Assembly (NCBI RefSeq): GCF_014133895.1
Contig: NC_050729.1
Location: 1,054,001 to 1,118,000 of the forward strand
DNA from: Torulaspora globosa
Lineage: Eukaryota; Ascomycota; Saccharomycetes; Saccharomycetales; Saccharomycetaceae
Length of the DNA stretch: 64,000 bases
Direction: 5' to 3'
Shown here: positions 53,277 through 62,977 of the stretch, one piece after another
Position numbering within the stretch: the stretch's first letter is position 1
Layout of the letters: every line of letters begins with the position of its first letter
The notes under the pieces: generated by a model
What the model saw: only the letters and a program-made list of their open reading frames with translations
Database searches by the model: none
Told to the model about the DNA's origin: nothing
Translations under genes and position numbers: made by a program

Positions 53277-56200
53277 ATGATGGATGAATCTTCGGTCCAT
53301 GGCCGTGAGGATCAGGCCTATCTGCCAAGACAGGGGAACATTCACCAGCGGGATAGCGGAGGTCTCACAGAGGATGTTATGAAAGAGTACGGGAAGGAAA
53401 AGTTGGAGTCCACTAACGAGAAGGGCGGGTGGTTATTGAATGGCCGAAAAGAGAGTAATGATAAAAAACATGAGAAAACAATGGCGCCTGCAAAGGACAC
53501 CGTGATGGCGTCTTTTGTGAGTAATGGGCCCAGACTGCCGGCACCCAACCTTCAGGGTTCTGTTGGATCGGTGCCATTGGAAAATATCCGTCCTGATGAC
53601 TTCAAGTATGCGCCTTCACGCAAGCCTAACAAATACGATACTTCTATGACGCAGCCGGGGAAGCTGGATACTATCACGGAGGATAATATCAAAGATGCCA
53701 TGAAGATCGATGGAACAGATAGCTTGTTTCCGTGGCTGCATGTTGCGAATTTCGCTCCTTCCGGCAGGGGAAGAGCGAATATACCGGATTCTAAGGTCGC
53801 GAAGGCCTACATTTTAGAGACTTTTTACAACGACTGGTACTATAATATATCACTGATTGTGGGAACGTGTTTTATGTCGTGGTTGTTTGCGTACTGTGGA
53901 TTTTCGTGGTGGTCTTTGGGTTTCATCTTCTTCTGTAGCGGATCTGTGTTCGCATCAGAGTACAGGAGATTTACCGATTCAGCTAGGGATGACTTGAAAA
54001 GGATTACTGTGGAGGAAACTCTCTTTGAGAAGACGGAAACTACGCTATGGTTGAACTCTTTTTTGTCTAAGTTTTGGGTTATTTATATGCCAGTACTGTC
54101 GCAGCAGGTCAAAGATGTCGCTAATCCTACTTTGGCTGGTGCAGCACCAGGATACGGTATCGAGGCTTTATCTTTGGAGGAGTTTACGCTCGGTTCCAAA
54201 TCGCCATCCATTAAGGGGATCAAGTCGAATACCAAAGCTGGTAAGGATATCATTGAGATGATCTTATCATTCGCTTTCACGCCCAATGATATTTCAGATA
54301 TGACTCAGAGAGAAGCCAAACAAATGATCAACCCAAAGATTACGTTGGGGGTTACCTTGGGTAAAAGTTTTGTGTCAAAGACCCTGCCTGTCATCGTGGA
54401 GGATATTAACGTGGCAGGCAAAATGCGTGTTGTCATTAAATTGGGTCAAACTTTTCCCAATATTAAAATCGTTTCTGTTCAACTTTTGGAGCCACCTCTA
54501 ATGGAATTTGCCTTGAAGCCAATCGGTGGTGATACTCTGGGGCTTGATGTGATGTCATTTTTGCCAGGATTGAAAACTTTTGTGAAGACTATGATTAATG
54601 CTAATGTTGGGCCAATGTTGTATGCTCCACACCACTTGGATATTGATGTCGAGGAATTGATGGCCGAGCAGGCCAATGATGCTGTTGGAGTGTTGGCAGT
54701 GACTATTACTTCGGCTCAAGAACTGGACAGTTCAAATACCATTACCAATACTCTTGATCCCTACATCTTTTTCAAAGCTGAGAAACCATCTCCTGGTGCT
54801 CAAACCGACTTGTGTACCACGATCAAATCAGATGTGAAAAACCCTGTTTGGAATGAGACAAAATATTTATTGCTTAACGATTTGAACCAAAAATTGACCA
54901 TAAGCTGCTTTGATTTCAATGACTTGAGGAAAGATTCCCTGATCGGTAGTGTTGAGGTTAATTTACAAGAAATGCTTCAAAATCCCGTCATGAAAGACAT
55001 GACATCGGACTTGATGCATGGTCTGCACTCAAAGGGTAAGCTGAACTATTCCATGCATTGGTTTCCTGTCATTAGAGAGAATGATGAAACGGAAGCTAAT
55101 AGAGAGAATGGAGTTCAATACAATAAGGGCAATAATAAGGACGCCGACGTGGACGAAAAGGAGGAGAAACAGAAGAAAGATAAGGAACCTATACTCGATT
55201 CAGCTAAAAACGAGGAAGAAGACGATCAGGATGAAGAAACGGATGCTGGTATTATTAAGATAACATTACAAAGCATTAAGCATCTCACCCAAAGAGGAAC
55301 TTCTTCGGGCAGATTAAGTCCTAGCGCTGTCTTGACAGTAGATGGTAAAGAGGTCAAGAAGTTTAGAACTTTGAAGCGCATTGACGAGCCATCGTGGAAC
55401 GAAACGGTTGAGGTCTTTGTGCCTTCTAGAAGCAATGGCGAAATGAGTTTGAAAGTCTTCGACGAGGACCGTAATAAGGCGCCCATCTGTACCTTCACTG
55501 CTCCGCTGGAAGAAGCTCTATCTTCATTAGAACTTGGTCAAGCAAGCGTGAAAGGTGACCCCAGAGGTGACATTTTTATGAACCTCGAATGGAAGCCTGT
55601 TCGTATTACTGGTGCATTCGCTGCTGGTAATGCTGTTAAGGAACCTATTGGTGCGCTGAGAGTGCACGTTAGGGATGTCAATGTCGTGGGAGATTTAGCC
55701 GGTATCGGAGATATCGATCCTTACTTCACGATCTTGGTCAATGGGCATATCAATTACAAGTCAAGTCACTTCTCAGAAAACAGTCACCCGATGTTCAACA
55801 AGGTCATTTACTTGCCGGTTATCGCAGATAATCAGAATATTTCTATCGACGTTTATGATTACCAATCAGTTGGTAAGGACAGAGCGATAGGTGGAGCGAG
55901 GATCCCAATAGCCAGCGTTATGCAAAAAGATGCCAAAACCGGAAAATATAAGGCTATGGACAAGTCCGACGAGATCACGAAGCTGTACCTCGAGAACCGT
56001 AAATTAAAAAGACGCGAGGACTACGTAAACGTGTCACTTTCGTTCGTGCCTATCTCTCCAGTTTATTCTCCCGAGGAGGCTGCTGTTGTTGTAGAGAAGA
56101 AACGAACGCTGGAACAAAGGAAGAAAGAATTTGAAAAGACCCAGAGCGAGCTTCAAGAGAGGAAGAAGCAGAAGCCTAATGATTACGAAGAAGTTGAAAT

Positions 56201-57902
56201 CTATGATCCATTTGAAGAAGAAGAACACATGCTCTCAAAGAAGCACATTTTATCCTTGGAAGAATTGTTGAAACGAAATTCTGGTGTATTGACAATGCAG
56301 ATTTTCAAAGGACAGTTATCCAAATCTCCAGCACACCTTCAGATTTATGTTGATGAAATCGCATTCCCGAGGTATGTTTCACAGAAGAGCATCAATGGCC
56401 GTTTGAGCGAAGGAAATGCGAGTGTATTCATCCGGGACTTGAAGAACAGCAAAATTACTTTTAGGCTTTCTCAGAAACGTGTGGCTAAACAGCCATCAGA
56501 TGTCATTTCTGAAAAGACTGTTGAAACCTATAAGCTTTTAAAGGAGAGCTATGGTACAGGCTCTAGGCTCACGTTTAATGGCTCTATCATTGAACTTTCA
56601 TGCTTATACAGTCCATCTTCGGTTGAAATTCCGCCATATGACACTTGTGCGGACACTGGTTATCTGAAACTAAAGGTGATATCGGCGGACAATGTAGTTG
56701 CAAAGGATCGTAATGGTTACTCGGATCCATTCTACGAGATTTACATCGATGGATCCAAAATCTATAAGAGCGAGATAATCAAAAAGACGCTCTCACCTGT
56801 CTGGAATGACATCATCGACATCCCTGTACCCTCCAGACACCGTAACAAAGTGGAGATCCATTTATTTGACTGGGATCGTTCCGGTGACAACGATGACATG
56901 GGAATGGTTCTACTTGACCTTTCGACAATTGAACCTGATGAGGGCTATAATTGGGAACTTCCGATTAGTATCCAAGGGACAATTAAGTTACAAGGTACAT
57001 TCCATGCCGAGTACATCAAACCTGCTGTAAATGCCAATGAAATCAAAAAATCAGGGTTTGCTTCCAAGACCTTAGGCACCATTTCTCAGACAGGCATCGG
57101 TTCTGTCAAGACTGGGGCTGTTGGCGTTACAAATGTTGGTCTTGACGTTGCAACAGGTGGCATTGACCGAGGAACTCGTCTCTTAAGGAGACCCTTCCAA
57201 CGTCACGAAGCCTCCAAGAAAATGAAGAATTTGACCAAAGAGCAGAAGAACGAACTTGGACATGGAGAGCGCAGATCACTATCGATCTCTGAGGTAAGAG
57301 CTTCCCTGGAGGCAGATCGCTCCGTTCCAAACAATGATTACGCTCCCGTACAGAATCTTGATCCAGACACTCAACGGCCTATTCCGGATGGCAGCGAACC
57401 CGTCGACAGCATTGATGGCTCAAACTCAGTCGGTACCGCGAACCACGCCAGAAACCCATCCACTGTCAGTAGTTTTGCCAGAACCCTGGCACCAAACGGA
57501 ACATACAAGGGCACTGTGACGATCGTGGCCGCTGAACAGCTCAACAAGGCAGTTCAGATTAAGATTTCTTTAGCGCAAGGCGGAAGGCTCAAACAGTTGT
57601 ACAAGACAAAGACTCAGAAAGCGGATGACAAAGGCGTCGCAAAATTCGACGAGAAGTGCTCTTTTAAAGCTTCTCCTCAGGCAAACTTGATCATTGGAGC
57701 CATCTCGCATCACAAGCTAACCAAGGACAAGGAGCTTGGTATGGCACAAATTGCGCTAAGTGACCCTCAACTGCAGCAACCTGGAGACCAGATCGCTGTC
57801 AAGCTTTCTGAAGGAAGGATCATTCTCAGAATAGACTACGCCACTGAGGCTAACGACGAAGTGCCTCCTGTTCCTTCAATCCCTCAGCAATATCAATCGT
57901 AG
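53277..57902 (+). CDS. TCB3: Tricalbin Tcb3, ER-plasma membrane tether
   Basis: This is a 1541-residue protein (S. cerevisiae 1545). A hydrophobic hairpin at residues about 190-230 (NISLIVGTCFMSWLFAYCGFSWWSLGFIFFCSGSVFA) embeds in the ER. The SMP lipid-transfer domain (about 250-480) follows, then four or five C2 domains: about 480-600 (TITSAQELDSSNT), 645-770, 775-900, and 1115-1250 with the full Ca-binding acidic set (VVAKDRNGYSDPFYEIYIDG and LFDWDRSGDNDD). A C2-like segment closes the protein. Tricalbins hold cortical ER to the plasma membrane and transfer lipids. The segment at about 600-640 is acidic. The start ATGATGG has two adjacent ATGs. Order COG8-TCB3-RPL6-FPR matches YML071C-YML074C. 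Confidence 0.97.
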   Translation: MMDESSVHGREDQAYLPRQGNIHQRDSGGLTEDVMKEYGKEKLESTNEKGGWLLNGRKESNDKKHEKTMAPAKDTVMASFVSNGPRLPAPNLQGSVGSVPLENIRPDDFKYAPSRKPNKYDTSMTQPGKLDTITEDNIKDAMKIDGTDSLFPWLHVANFAPSGRGRANIPDSKVAKAYILETFYNDWYYNISLIVGTCFMSWLFAYCGFSWWSLGFIFFCSGSVFASEYRRFTDSARDDLKRITVEETLFEKTETTLWLNSFLSKFWVIYMPVLSQQVKDVANPTLAGAAPGYGIEALSLEEFTLGSKSPSIKGIKSNTKAGKDIIEMILSFAFTPNDISDMTQREAKQMINPKITLGVTLGKSFVSKTLPVIVEDINVAGKMRVVIKLGQTFPNIKIVSVQLLEPPLMEFALKPIGGDTLGLDVMSFLPGLKTFVKTMINANVGPMLYAPHHLDIDVEELMAEQANDAVGVLAVTITSAQELDSSNTITNTLDPYIFFKAEKPSPGAQTDLCTTIKSDVKNPVWNETKYLLLNDLNQKLTISCFDFNDLRKDSLIGSVEVNLQEMLQNPVMKDMTSDLMHGLHSKGKLNYSMHWFPVIRENDETEANRENGVQYNKGNNKDADVDEKEEKQKKDKEPILDSAKNEEEDDQDEETDAGIIKITLQSIKHLTQRGTSSGRLSPSAVLTVDGKEVKKFRTLKRIDEPSWNETVEVFVPSRSNGEMSLKVFDEDRNKAPICTFTAPLEEALSSLELGQASVKGDPRGDIFMNLEWKPVRITGAFAAGNAVKEPIGALRVHVRDVNVVGDLAGIGDIDPYFTILVNGHINYKSSHFSENSHPMFNKVIYLPVIADNQNISIDVYDYQSVGKDRAIGGARIPIASVMQKDAKTGKYKAMDKSDEITKLYLENRKLKRREDYVNVSLSFVPISPVYSPEEAAVVVEKKRTLEQRKKEFEKTQSELQERKKQKPNDYEEVEIYDPFEEEEHMLSKKHILSLEELLKRNSGVLTMQIFKGQLSKSPAHLQIYVDEIAFPRYVSQKSINGRLSEGNASVFIRDLKNSKITFRLSQKRVAKQPSDVISEKTVETYKLLKESYGTGSRLTFNGSIIELSCLYSPSSVEIPPYDTCADTGYLKLKVISADNVVAKDRNGYSDPFYEIYIDGSKIYKSEIIKKTLSPVWNDIIDIPVPSRHRNKVEIHLFDWDRSGDNDDMGMVLLDLSTIEPDEGYNWELPISIQGTIKLQGTFHAEYIKPAVNANEIKKSGFASKTLGTISQTGIGSVKTGAVGVTNVGLDVATGGIDRGTRLLRRPFQRHEASKKMKNLTKEQKNELGHGERRSLSISEVRASLEADRSVPNNDYAPVQNLDPDTQRPIPDGSEPVDSIDGSNSVGTANHARNPSTVSSFARTLAPNGTYKGTVTIVAAEQLNKAVQIKISLAQGGRLKQLYKTKTQKADDKGVAKFDEKCSFKASPQANLIIGAISHHKLTKDKELGMAQIALSDPQLQQPGDQIAVKLSEGRIILRIDYATEANDEVPPVPSIPQQYQS

Positions 57903-58347
57903 ATACAAAATCACTATAAATCAAGTCTATGTAAAATATGTACTCTTTCCAAATGTGCGACTGTCCACCTGAGACGTGAATCCGTGCATCCGCTTGAAAA
58001 CATCTGTGCACCCACTTATTCTTCTCACAAGTCTTGCGCGTCGTGAATTTTTGAATGTGGGTCGCCTGAAGCGCTCACGGAAGGACGCCTTGTCTAACGG
58101 CAAAGCATCTCCTTCCAGCGAAGGACAGCATGCCCTTCGGTCTCCGCCTGTCGGGCCAGGCTGACTTCTCAGCAGCTGATGGGCGCGGCTTTGCGGTTCT
58201 GCCTAGCGGCCCGAGCCCAGTGGACCAGTTCCACAAGGAAGATCATCCAACCAACCGTAATCTGCAGTAATACAGACTGAAATTTCAGTATATCTTGGTT
58301 TAGTTCGATAAGATATTTGGAACAGCAAAGCAAAGCTAACCAACAAA
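57903..58347. promoter_or_regulatory. RPL6 promoter
   Basis: This 445-bp spacer starts with the TCB3 3' end. It then has two Rap1-like sites and a GC-rich block (about 58040-58240) that includes CCAGGCTG (58156-58163), a word repeated in the RPS1 promoter. A pyrimidine-poor leader precedes the ATG. Confidence 0.7.
57979..58012 (+). promoter_or_regulatory. Tandem Rap1 sites for RPL6
   Basis: AATCCGTGCATC (57979-57990) and ACATCTGTGCACC (58000-58012) fit the Rap1 consensus ACAYCCRTRCA with one or two substitutions. Both are in the same orientation 21 bp apart, about 335-370 bp before the RPL6 ATG. Confidence 0.65.
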
Positions 58348-59123
58348 ATGAGTGCCCAAAAAGTATGTCCCATATCGTTAATGAAGTGCTGAACTTGCTT
58401 GTGTGGAGAAGAAGAGACGGAACGGAACGAACTGCGAACAGGCCGGAGGAGTAACAGGCCATCAATAGTGTACTGGACCCCGGACTGTTGATATCAAGCC
58501 CAGGCTAAAGCCAGAAACCACTGGTTCTGAAGTTTCATATCTCTCTGCATTGGAAATGCCAATTACAAGAGTGATCATATACTAACGAAATAACCATTTA
58601 CTATCAGGCTCCAAAGTGGTATCCATCTGAAGACGTGAAGGTCCCAAAGAAGACCAGAAAGACTTCTCGCCCACAAAAGTTGCGTGCCTCTCTAGTCCCA
58701 GGTACCGTCTTGATCTTGTTGGCCGGTCGTTTCAGAGGTAAGAGAGTTGTCTACTTGAAGAGCTTGGAGGACAACACTTTGTTGGTCTCCGGTCCATTCA
58801 AGGTCAACGGTGTCCCATTGAGAAGAGTCAACGCTCGCTACGTCATTGCCACATCCACCAAGGTCGGTCTAGAAGGTGTCAACGTTGAGAAGTTCAACGT
58901 CGAATACTTTGCCAGAGAGAAGTTGACCAAGCAGCAAAAGAAGGAGGCCAACCTCTTCCCAGAACAACAAAACAGGGAAGTCAAGGCCGAGCGTATCGAA
59001 GACCAGAAGAACGTCGACAAGGCGCTTCTAGCTGAGATCAAGAAGACCCCATTGTTGAAACAATACTTGGCTGCCTCTTTCTCCTTGAAGAACGGTGACA
59101 GACCACACTTGTTGAAGTTTTAG
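58348..59123 (+). CDS. RPL6: 60S ribosomal protein eL6 (Rpl6), two exons (58348-58362, 58608-59123)
   Basis: The spliced product is 176 residues, the length of S. cerevisiae Rpl6a/b, and nearly identical in sequence. Exon 1 encodes only MSAQK, and exon 2 starts [32 protein letters not shown]. The eL6 KOW-like core ([41 protein letters not shown]) and the basic C-terminus [15 protein letters not shown] are intact. Codon bias is that of a highly expressed gene. The intron (58363-58607, 245 nt) has donor GTATGT, branch TACTAAC (58580-58586) and acceptor CAG. It stands for both YML073C and YLR448W, each of which has an intron after the same few codons. Confidence 0.98.
58363..58607 (+). other. 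RPL6 intron
   Basis: This is a 245-nt intron with donor GTATGT, branch TACTAAC at 58580-58586 and acceptor CAG 21 nt after the branch motif. I looked for box C/D features and found no convincing snoRNA. Confidence 0.93.
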
Positions 59124-59492
59124 ACCAAGAGTGACAAGTTTCATCCCACGTTTCACAACTTCATCTTTTTTAATCACTTCTGTATAATTGTATACAAAAC
59201 GAATCCCTGTTACTAAGTAATTCGGCCCTCCCAGCTCGATCCCCTTTACGGTCTTGCTGGCCTCTCAACCTCTCCACCTCTTGAGGTTTGCTGGGCTCAG
59301 CGTTCTTTTGCGTGTCTCATCCTTAATCCTGGCTGCTACGCGGTTAAACGATCGGTTTCTGATAGGATCTTACAAGTCAAGAAGACATATAGGCTTTGAA
59401 TAGAGCCTATAGGGTCTTCTGAAACACGAGGTTGGTTGTTAATCATTTGATTGTACAAATCTCTGCAACAACTGTTGCAAGCTGCTTCCTCA
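59124..59492. promoter_or_regulatory. RPL6-AGO1 spacer (AGO1 promoter and leader)
   Basis: This 369-bp spacer between two plus-strand genes contains a strong hairpin (59380-59420) close to the AGO1 ATG. A weaker 6-bp inverted repeat (AACCTC/GAGGTT) lies near 59270-59292. No TATA consensus, Rap1 or PAC box is clear. Confidence 0.6.
59380..59420 (+). repeat. 41-nt near-perfect hairpin in the AGO1 leader
   Basis: AGAAGAC (59380-59386) pairs with GTCTTCT (59414-59420). TATAGGCT (59388-59395) pairs with AGCCTATA (59404-59411). A U-G and a U-A pair extend the inner stem (59396-59397 with 59402-59403), closing a GAAT tetraloop. Only one A faces GG as an internal loop. The 3' end of the hairpin is 72 nt before the AGO1 ATG. 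It could be an RNA structure in the 5' leader or a palindromic protein site. Confidence 0.8.
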
Positions 59493-62400
59493 ATGGCAAA
59501 GACTAGAAGGAACGACGCTGGGGAGGTTTACGAGGTGGAAAAAAGGCTGGACTACGGTACCAAAGGTACTCAGGTGGAGGTCTTGAGCAACCAAATCCAT
59601 TTGTCCCATGGAGATGACGTTCCAGACAAAAAGGATGAGGAAAGTGATGGTGCTTGGTGGAAAACAGCTACGATTTACATTTATCACATCGAATTCGTTG
59701 GGAAAGCATCCGGAAGGGCACCTCCATCTGGGAATGCACCTCCACCAGCTCCTTTGTCTAAGCCAAAGAGGTATGAGCTACTGGAGGAACTCTATGAAGA
59801 GGATGAAACGTTGAGAAAGTACAAGGACCGCATCGCGTTCGATGGCCAGGATACGCTGTACTCTCGTGTTCCTCTTGAAGAGTTTACGTTGTTTGATGGC
59901 TGCTGGAAGGTGGGAAAGAAGAAGAAAGCTGCGCCAGGTGCTCCGGCCAAGAAAGAAGAGGCCAGCCCCGCCGAAGGCTTGGTCACCCAGATCACACTTC
60001 AGTTCGCCAGCAAGGTATCATTGAAGGACATTTACAAAGCTACTATGTCTGAGGATACCGAGGAGCAGGAGAGCAAGATGTCTGCACCTGAAAAGACCGC
60101 GTTGCTGTACTTGATGGGTGCCAAATTCTTGGCTTCGAAGGATCCCATCTTTCAGATGCAAGGTAACAAGTTCTTCATCTTTAACAACAAAACGAAGGCG
60201 ATTCCGTTCCAAGTGGGCGGCTATCTGATGTTTGGTTTCACTGTTTCTCTTGTGTTCTCGAAAGGTACCGTTCTGCTGAATGTTATCAACGTTTCTTTGC
60301 CATTCTACAAGCACACTAAGTACTTGCCCGGGGATCCAAAGTTCAAGGAGAACGACAAGACGCGCTATACTTTGATGGATTGGCTGATCGAATGCTATGC
60401 TAAGGTAAATTCGAAGTCAAGCGGGGCCAAAAGCAAGCAGGCGCCAACAGGCAAAGATTTGAACAATTTCCTGTCTCAGAACATGGAAGTGAAGAACCTC
60501 ATGAAGGGTTTGAAAGTCTACAGGTACTATATCAACTACAGTGTGGACGCTAATGGCACTCCCAAGCCTCCAAGGAAAATGCAGGCTAAGGGAATTTTCG
60601 ACTTGGCCCGTGAAACAGCTGACTCTTTGAAATTCAAAGCTTTGCCAAGTTCTTTGACCAAGGATGAGAAGCCCGTTCCTGGAGAGCAAGAAATCACCGT
60701 TACCACCACCTCCTACTTTGCTAAGAAGTACGGTATCAAGCTGCAGTACCCTGATGTGAGGATGGTTAGTCTTGGCGGCAAAAATATCGTACCACTTGAG
60801 TGTTTGACCATTGTCCCTGGCCAGAAACTCAAGGGACAGATTTACGAAGAAAAGACAATGATTGATTTCACAGCTCTCAGACCTGACGATAAATTCAATT
60901 TGATCTCTAACTTAGCATTGCCATCGGTTGCTCGTGCCTTGAACTCCGAGGGCAACGGGAAATCAAAGAAATCTGCCACAAGATATGAGTTCTTGAAAGT
61001 GCCATCTCGTATTATCGATGCACCAACTGTCAAGTACAAGGATACCAATGTTGTCTATAAAGACGCGCCTTTTGGAACGCAAGCCGCTCAGGGTAAAGGC
61101 CCTAATGAGGAAACCAAGGGTAAATGGAACTTGATGAAGCACCAATTCATCTCTGCTTCAGCAGATCCCTACAAATTGAGAGCAATTTTCATCAACGACT
61201 CCTCAAGGGCACCTCCGCAGTCTATTCTTGGTAAATTGACGAAATCTGTCGAACAATTTGCTAAGGATGCTGGCAGCGTCGGAGTCAACTTCGATGTTTC
61301 CGGCCATCCATTGTTGATTAATGATTTCAACGCTCCTGTTAAAAGAAGAGTCGACTCACCAGACGGAAGCAGAGGCAGAGGCAGAGGCAATGGCAGAGGT
61401 AGAGGTAGAGGTAGAGGAGGTGCCGGCCGTAATGGCTCTTCATTTGTTTACGAGATCACTCCTGGCGAGAAAAAATTGGTTGAGTTATTGAAAAGCATAC
61501 CTCCAAAGGTGTATGTGCTATTCGTGCTGGCTCGTGGAAACGACGCAGGAATCTATAACCGTTTGAAAGAGATTGCTGATTTGCGGTTTGGTGTATTGAA
61601 CTCATGTGTCGTATGGGATTCCTTTAGCAAAAACTCTCCGCAATATAACACGAATGCGGTCATGAAGATGAACCTGAAGCTGCAAGGTACCAACCACTCA
61701 TTAGATGCCAAAGACATGGAGCTTCTGACCGATAAGGCCACCGGTTTACCTTTCCTAGTTATTGCTGCAGATGTTACGCATTATCCAGAGAAGGACCAAA
61801 ATTCTATCGCAGCAATGGTTGGATCATATGAGAAGACGTTCTCCAAGTTCCCAGGTGACTACATGCTGCAAGATGAGCCGGGTGAAGAAATCATCTCACG
61901 CATCGGGGAACTAGTCGCAAGCAGGCTCGACCTCTACAGGGAAAAGAACAACGGGAAGCTGCCTCCAAGAGTTCTTTTCTACCGAGACGGTGTTTCCGAG
62001 ACACAGCTCTCTCAGGTAGTGAAGATTGAGGTGAAAGGTTTGAAGCAAGCACTACGCAAGTATAACGGTTCTGGCAAGAAGTATGATCCTCCTGTGACCT
62101 GCGTAGTCGTGGCAAAGCGCAACATGGTCAGATTCAAACCTCTGCACAAGAATGCTAAGAACGCTGCGGGCGAGGAGGTGGCTGTCCAATCAATGGGAAA
62201 TGTTATGCCCGGTACAGTCGTGGACCGAGAAATCACTTCGCCAGCTCACTTCGACTTCTTCTTGCAGTCGCAGCAGGTGTTGGCCGGTACCGGTGTCCCA
62301 TGCCACTACTGGTGTGTCTACAACGAAAATCACTTCGACTCCGATTATTTGCAGGCCGTCTCGCACGCCCTGTGCTACATTTTCGGCAGGTCATCTACCA

Positions 62401-62594
62401 GCGTTAAGGTCGTGGCACCAGTCTACTACGCTGATTTGCTATGTACGCGTGCCTCCCAGTTCTTCAAGGCAAACTTTGCGATGGTCAACGCCGAGTTCCA
62501 AAAGCAGAAGAAGAACAAAGAGGACGTGATTACGGCTTACAAATTGCTTCCCCCAATCGGCAAGAATGTCAAGAGTCTGATGTACTACATCTGA
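59493..62594 (+). CDS. AGO1: Argonaute, budding-yeast RNAi effector
   Basis: This is a 1033-residue protein with the full Argonaute order: N domain (about residues 20-230), L1, PAZ (about 275-430), L2, MID (about 575-690) and PIWI (about 700-1033). The slicer tetrad is D760 (VIAADVTHYPE), E799 (EEII, the glutamate-finger position), D832 (FYRDGVSE) and D995-14 = D981 (VYYADLL), i.e. D-E-D-D as in other yeast Argonautes. MID keeps the Tyr-Lys pair Y688/K692 (IYNRLK), while the human ATQC segment reads LNSC. An RG-rich insert (residues 627-646) lies early in MID. The frame starts 14 codons earlier at TTG, preceded by a stop, so the ATG at 59493 is used. There are no frameshifts and no introns. 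S. cerevisiae lacks AGO1 at both corresponding RPL6-FPR intervals. A companion Dicer gene is not in this window. Confidence 0.97.
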   Translation: MAKTRRNDAGEVYEVEKRLDYGTKGTQVEVLSNQIHLSHGDDVPDKKDEESDGAWWKTATIYIYHIEFVGKASGRAPPSGNAPPPAPLSKPKRYELLEELYEEDETLRKYKDRIAFDGQDTLYSRVPLEEFTLFDGCWKVGKKKKAAPGAPAKKEEASPAEGLVTQITLQFASKVSLKDIYKATMSEDTEEQESKMSAPEKTALLYLMGAKFLASKDPIFQMQGNKFFIFNNKTKAIPFQVGGYLMFGFTVSLVFSKGTVLLNVINVSLPFYKHTKYLPGDPKFKENDKTRYTLMDWLIECYAKVNSKSSGAKSKQAPTGKDLNNFLSQNMEVKNLMKGLKVYRYYINYSVDANGTPKPPRKMQAKGIFDLARETADSLKFKALPSSLTKDEKPVPGEQEITVTTTSYFAKKYGIKLQYPDVRMVSLGGKNIVPLECLTIVPGQKLKGQIYEEKTMIDFTALRPDDKFNLISNLALPSVARALNSEGNGKSKKSATRYEFLKVPSRIIDAPTVKYKDTNVVYKDAPFGTQAAQGKGPNEETKGKWNLMKHQFISASADPYKLRAIFINDSSRAPPQSILGKLTKSVEQFAKDAGSVGVNFDVSGHPLLINDFNAPVKRRVDSPDGSRGRGRGNGRGRGRGRGGAGRNGSSFVYEITPGEKKLVELLKSIPPKVYVLFVLARGNDAGIYNRLKEIADLRFGVLNSCVVWDSFSKNSPQYNTNAVMKMNLKLQGTNHSLDAKDMELLTDKATGLPFLVIAADVTHYPEKDQNSIAAMVGSYEKTFSKFPGDYMLQDEPGEEIISRIGELVASRLDLYREKNNGKLPPRVLFYRDGVSETQLSQVVKIEVKGLKQALRKYNGSGKKYDPPVTCVVVAKRNMVRFKPLHKNAKNAAGEEVAVQSMGNVMPGTVVDREITSPAHFDFFLQSQQVLAGTGVPCHYWCVYNENHFDSDYLQAVSHALCYIFGRSSTSVKVVAPVYYADLLCTRASQFFKANFAMVNAEFQKQKKNKEDVITAYKLLPPIGKNVKSLMYYI

Positions 62595-62977
62595 ACCCAC
62601 GGAAGGCTGCCTTTGCATTCTAATTCTTTTACAGTTGCTATTTTTTTTCTTTCACAGGTGTGTACGGCGTAGAGACATCTGTCTGCTCTTCATCTTATTT
62701 AAAGCTCCAATCAAGACACTACGTAGCCTCCAATGGTCTGGCACAAGAATTCGACGAGAGCTGCGAGAGAGCTTTCGAGTTTATCGGCGATTCTCGAAAC
62801 TACTAGCTTTTCTTGAAGCTCATCGCATGGCTTGGCGTTCTTTTCTTCTTACGAGGTTCGAGGAAAATTTTTCAGTAGCTCATCGCATCAAACGTGCTTA
62901 AACTTGCTTATAAAACACAATATCAGTGAGTGAAGCTAGCAGTGATATCGCCAACTAGCCCTCTAACAGTCGGAAAA
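62595..62977. promoter_or_regulatory. FPR3/4 promoter
   Basis: This 383-bp spacer carries two PAC cores and one RRPE (listed separately), a TATAAAA near 62910 and a 7-bp inverted repeat (TTTCGAG/CTCGAAA) around 62774-62800. Confidence 0.7.
62818..62886. promoter_or_regulatory. PAC-RRPE-PAC module before FPR3/4
   Basis: GCTCATCGC at 62818-62826 and again at 62878-62886 are PAC cores in the same orientation. GAAAATTTTTCA (62863-62874) between them is an RRPE match. The module ends about 90 bp before the ATG and fits a nucleolar, ribosome-biogenesis gene. Confidence 0.75.

Noticed and set aside
62771..62802. Inverted repeat TTTCGAG/CTCGAAA in the FPR3/4 promoter as a regulatory hairpin.
   Set aside because: A 7-bp stem with a loop of a dozen bases is expected often by chance in a region of this size.
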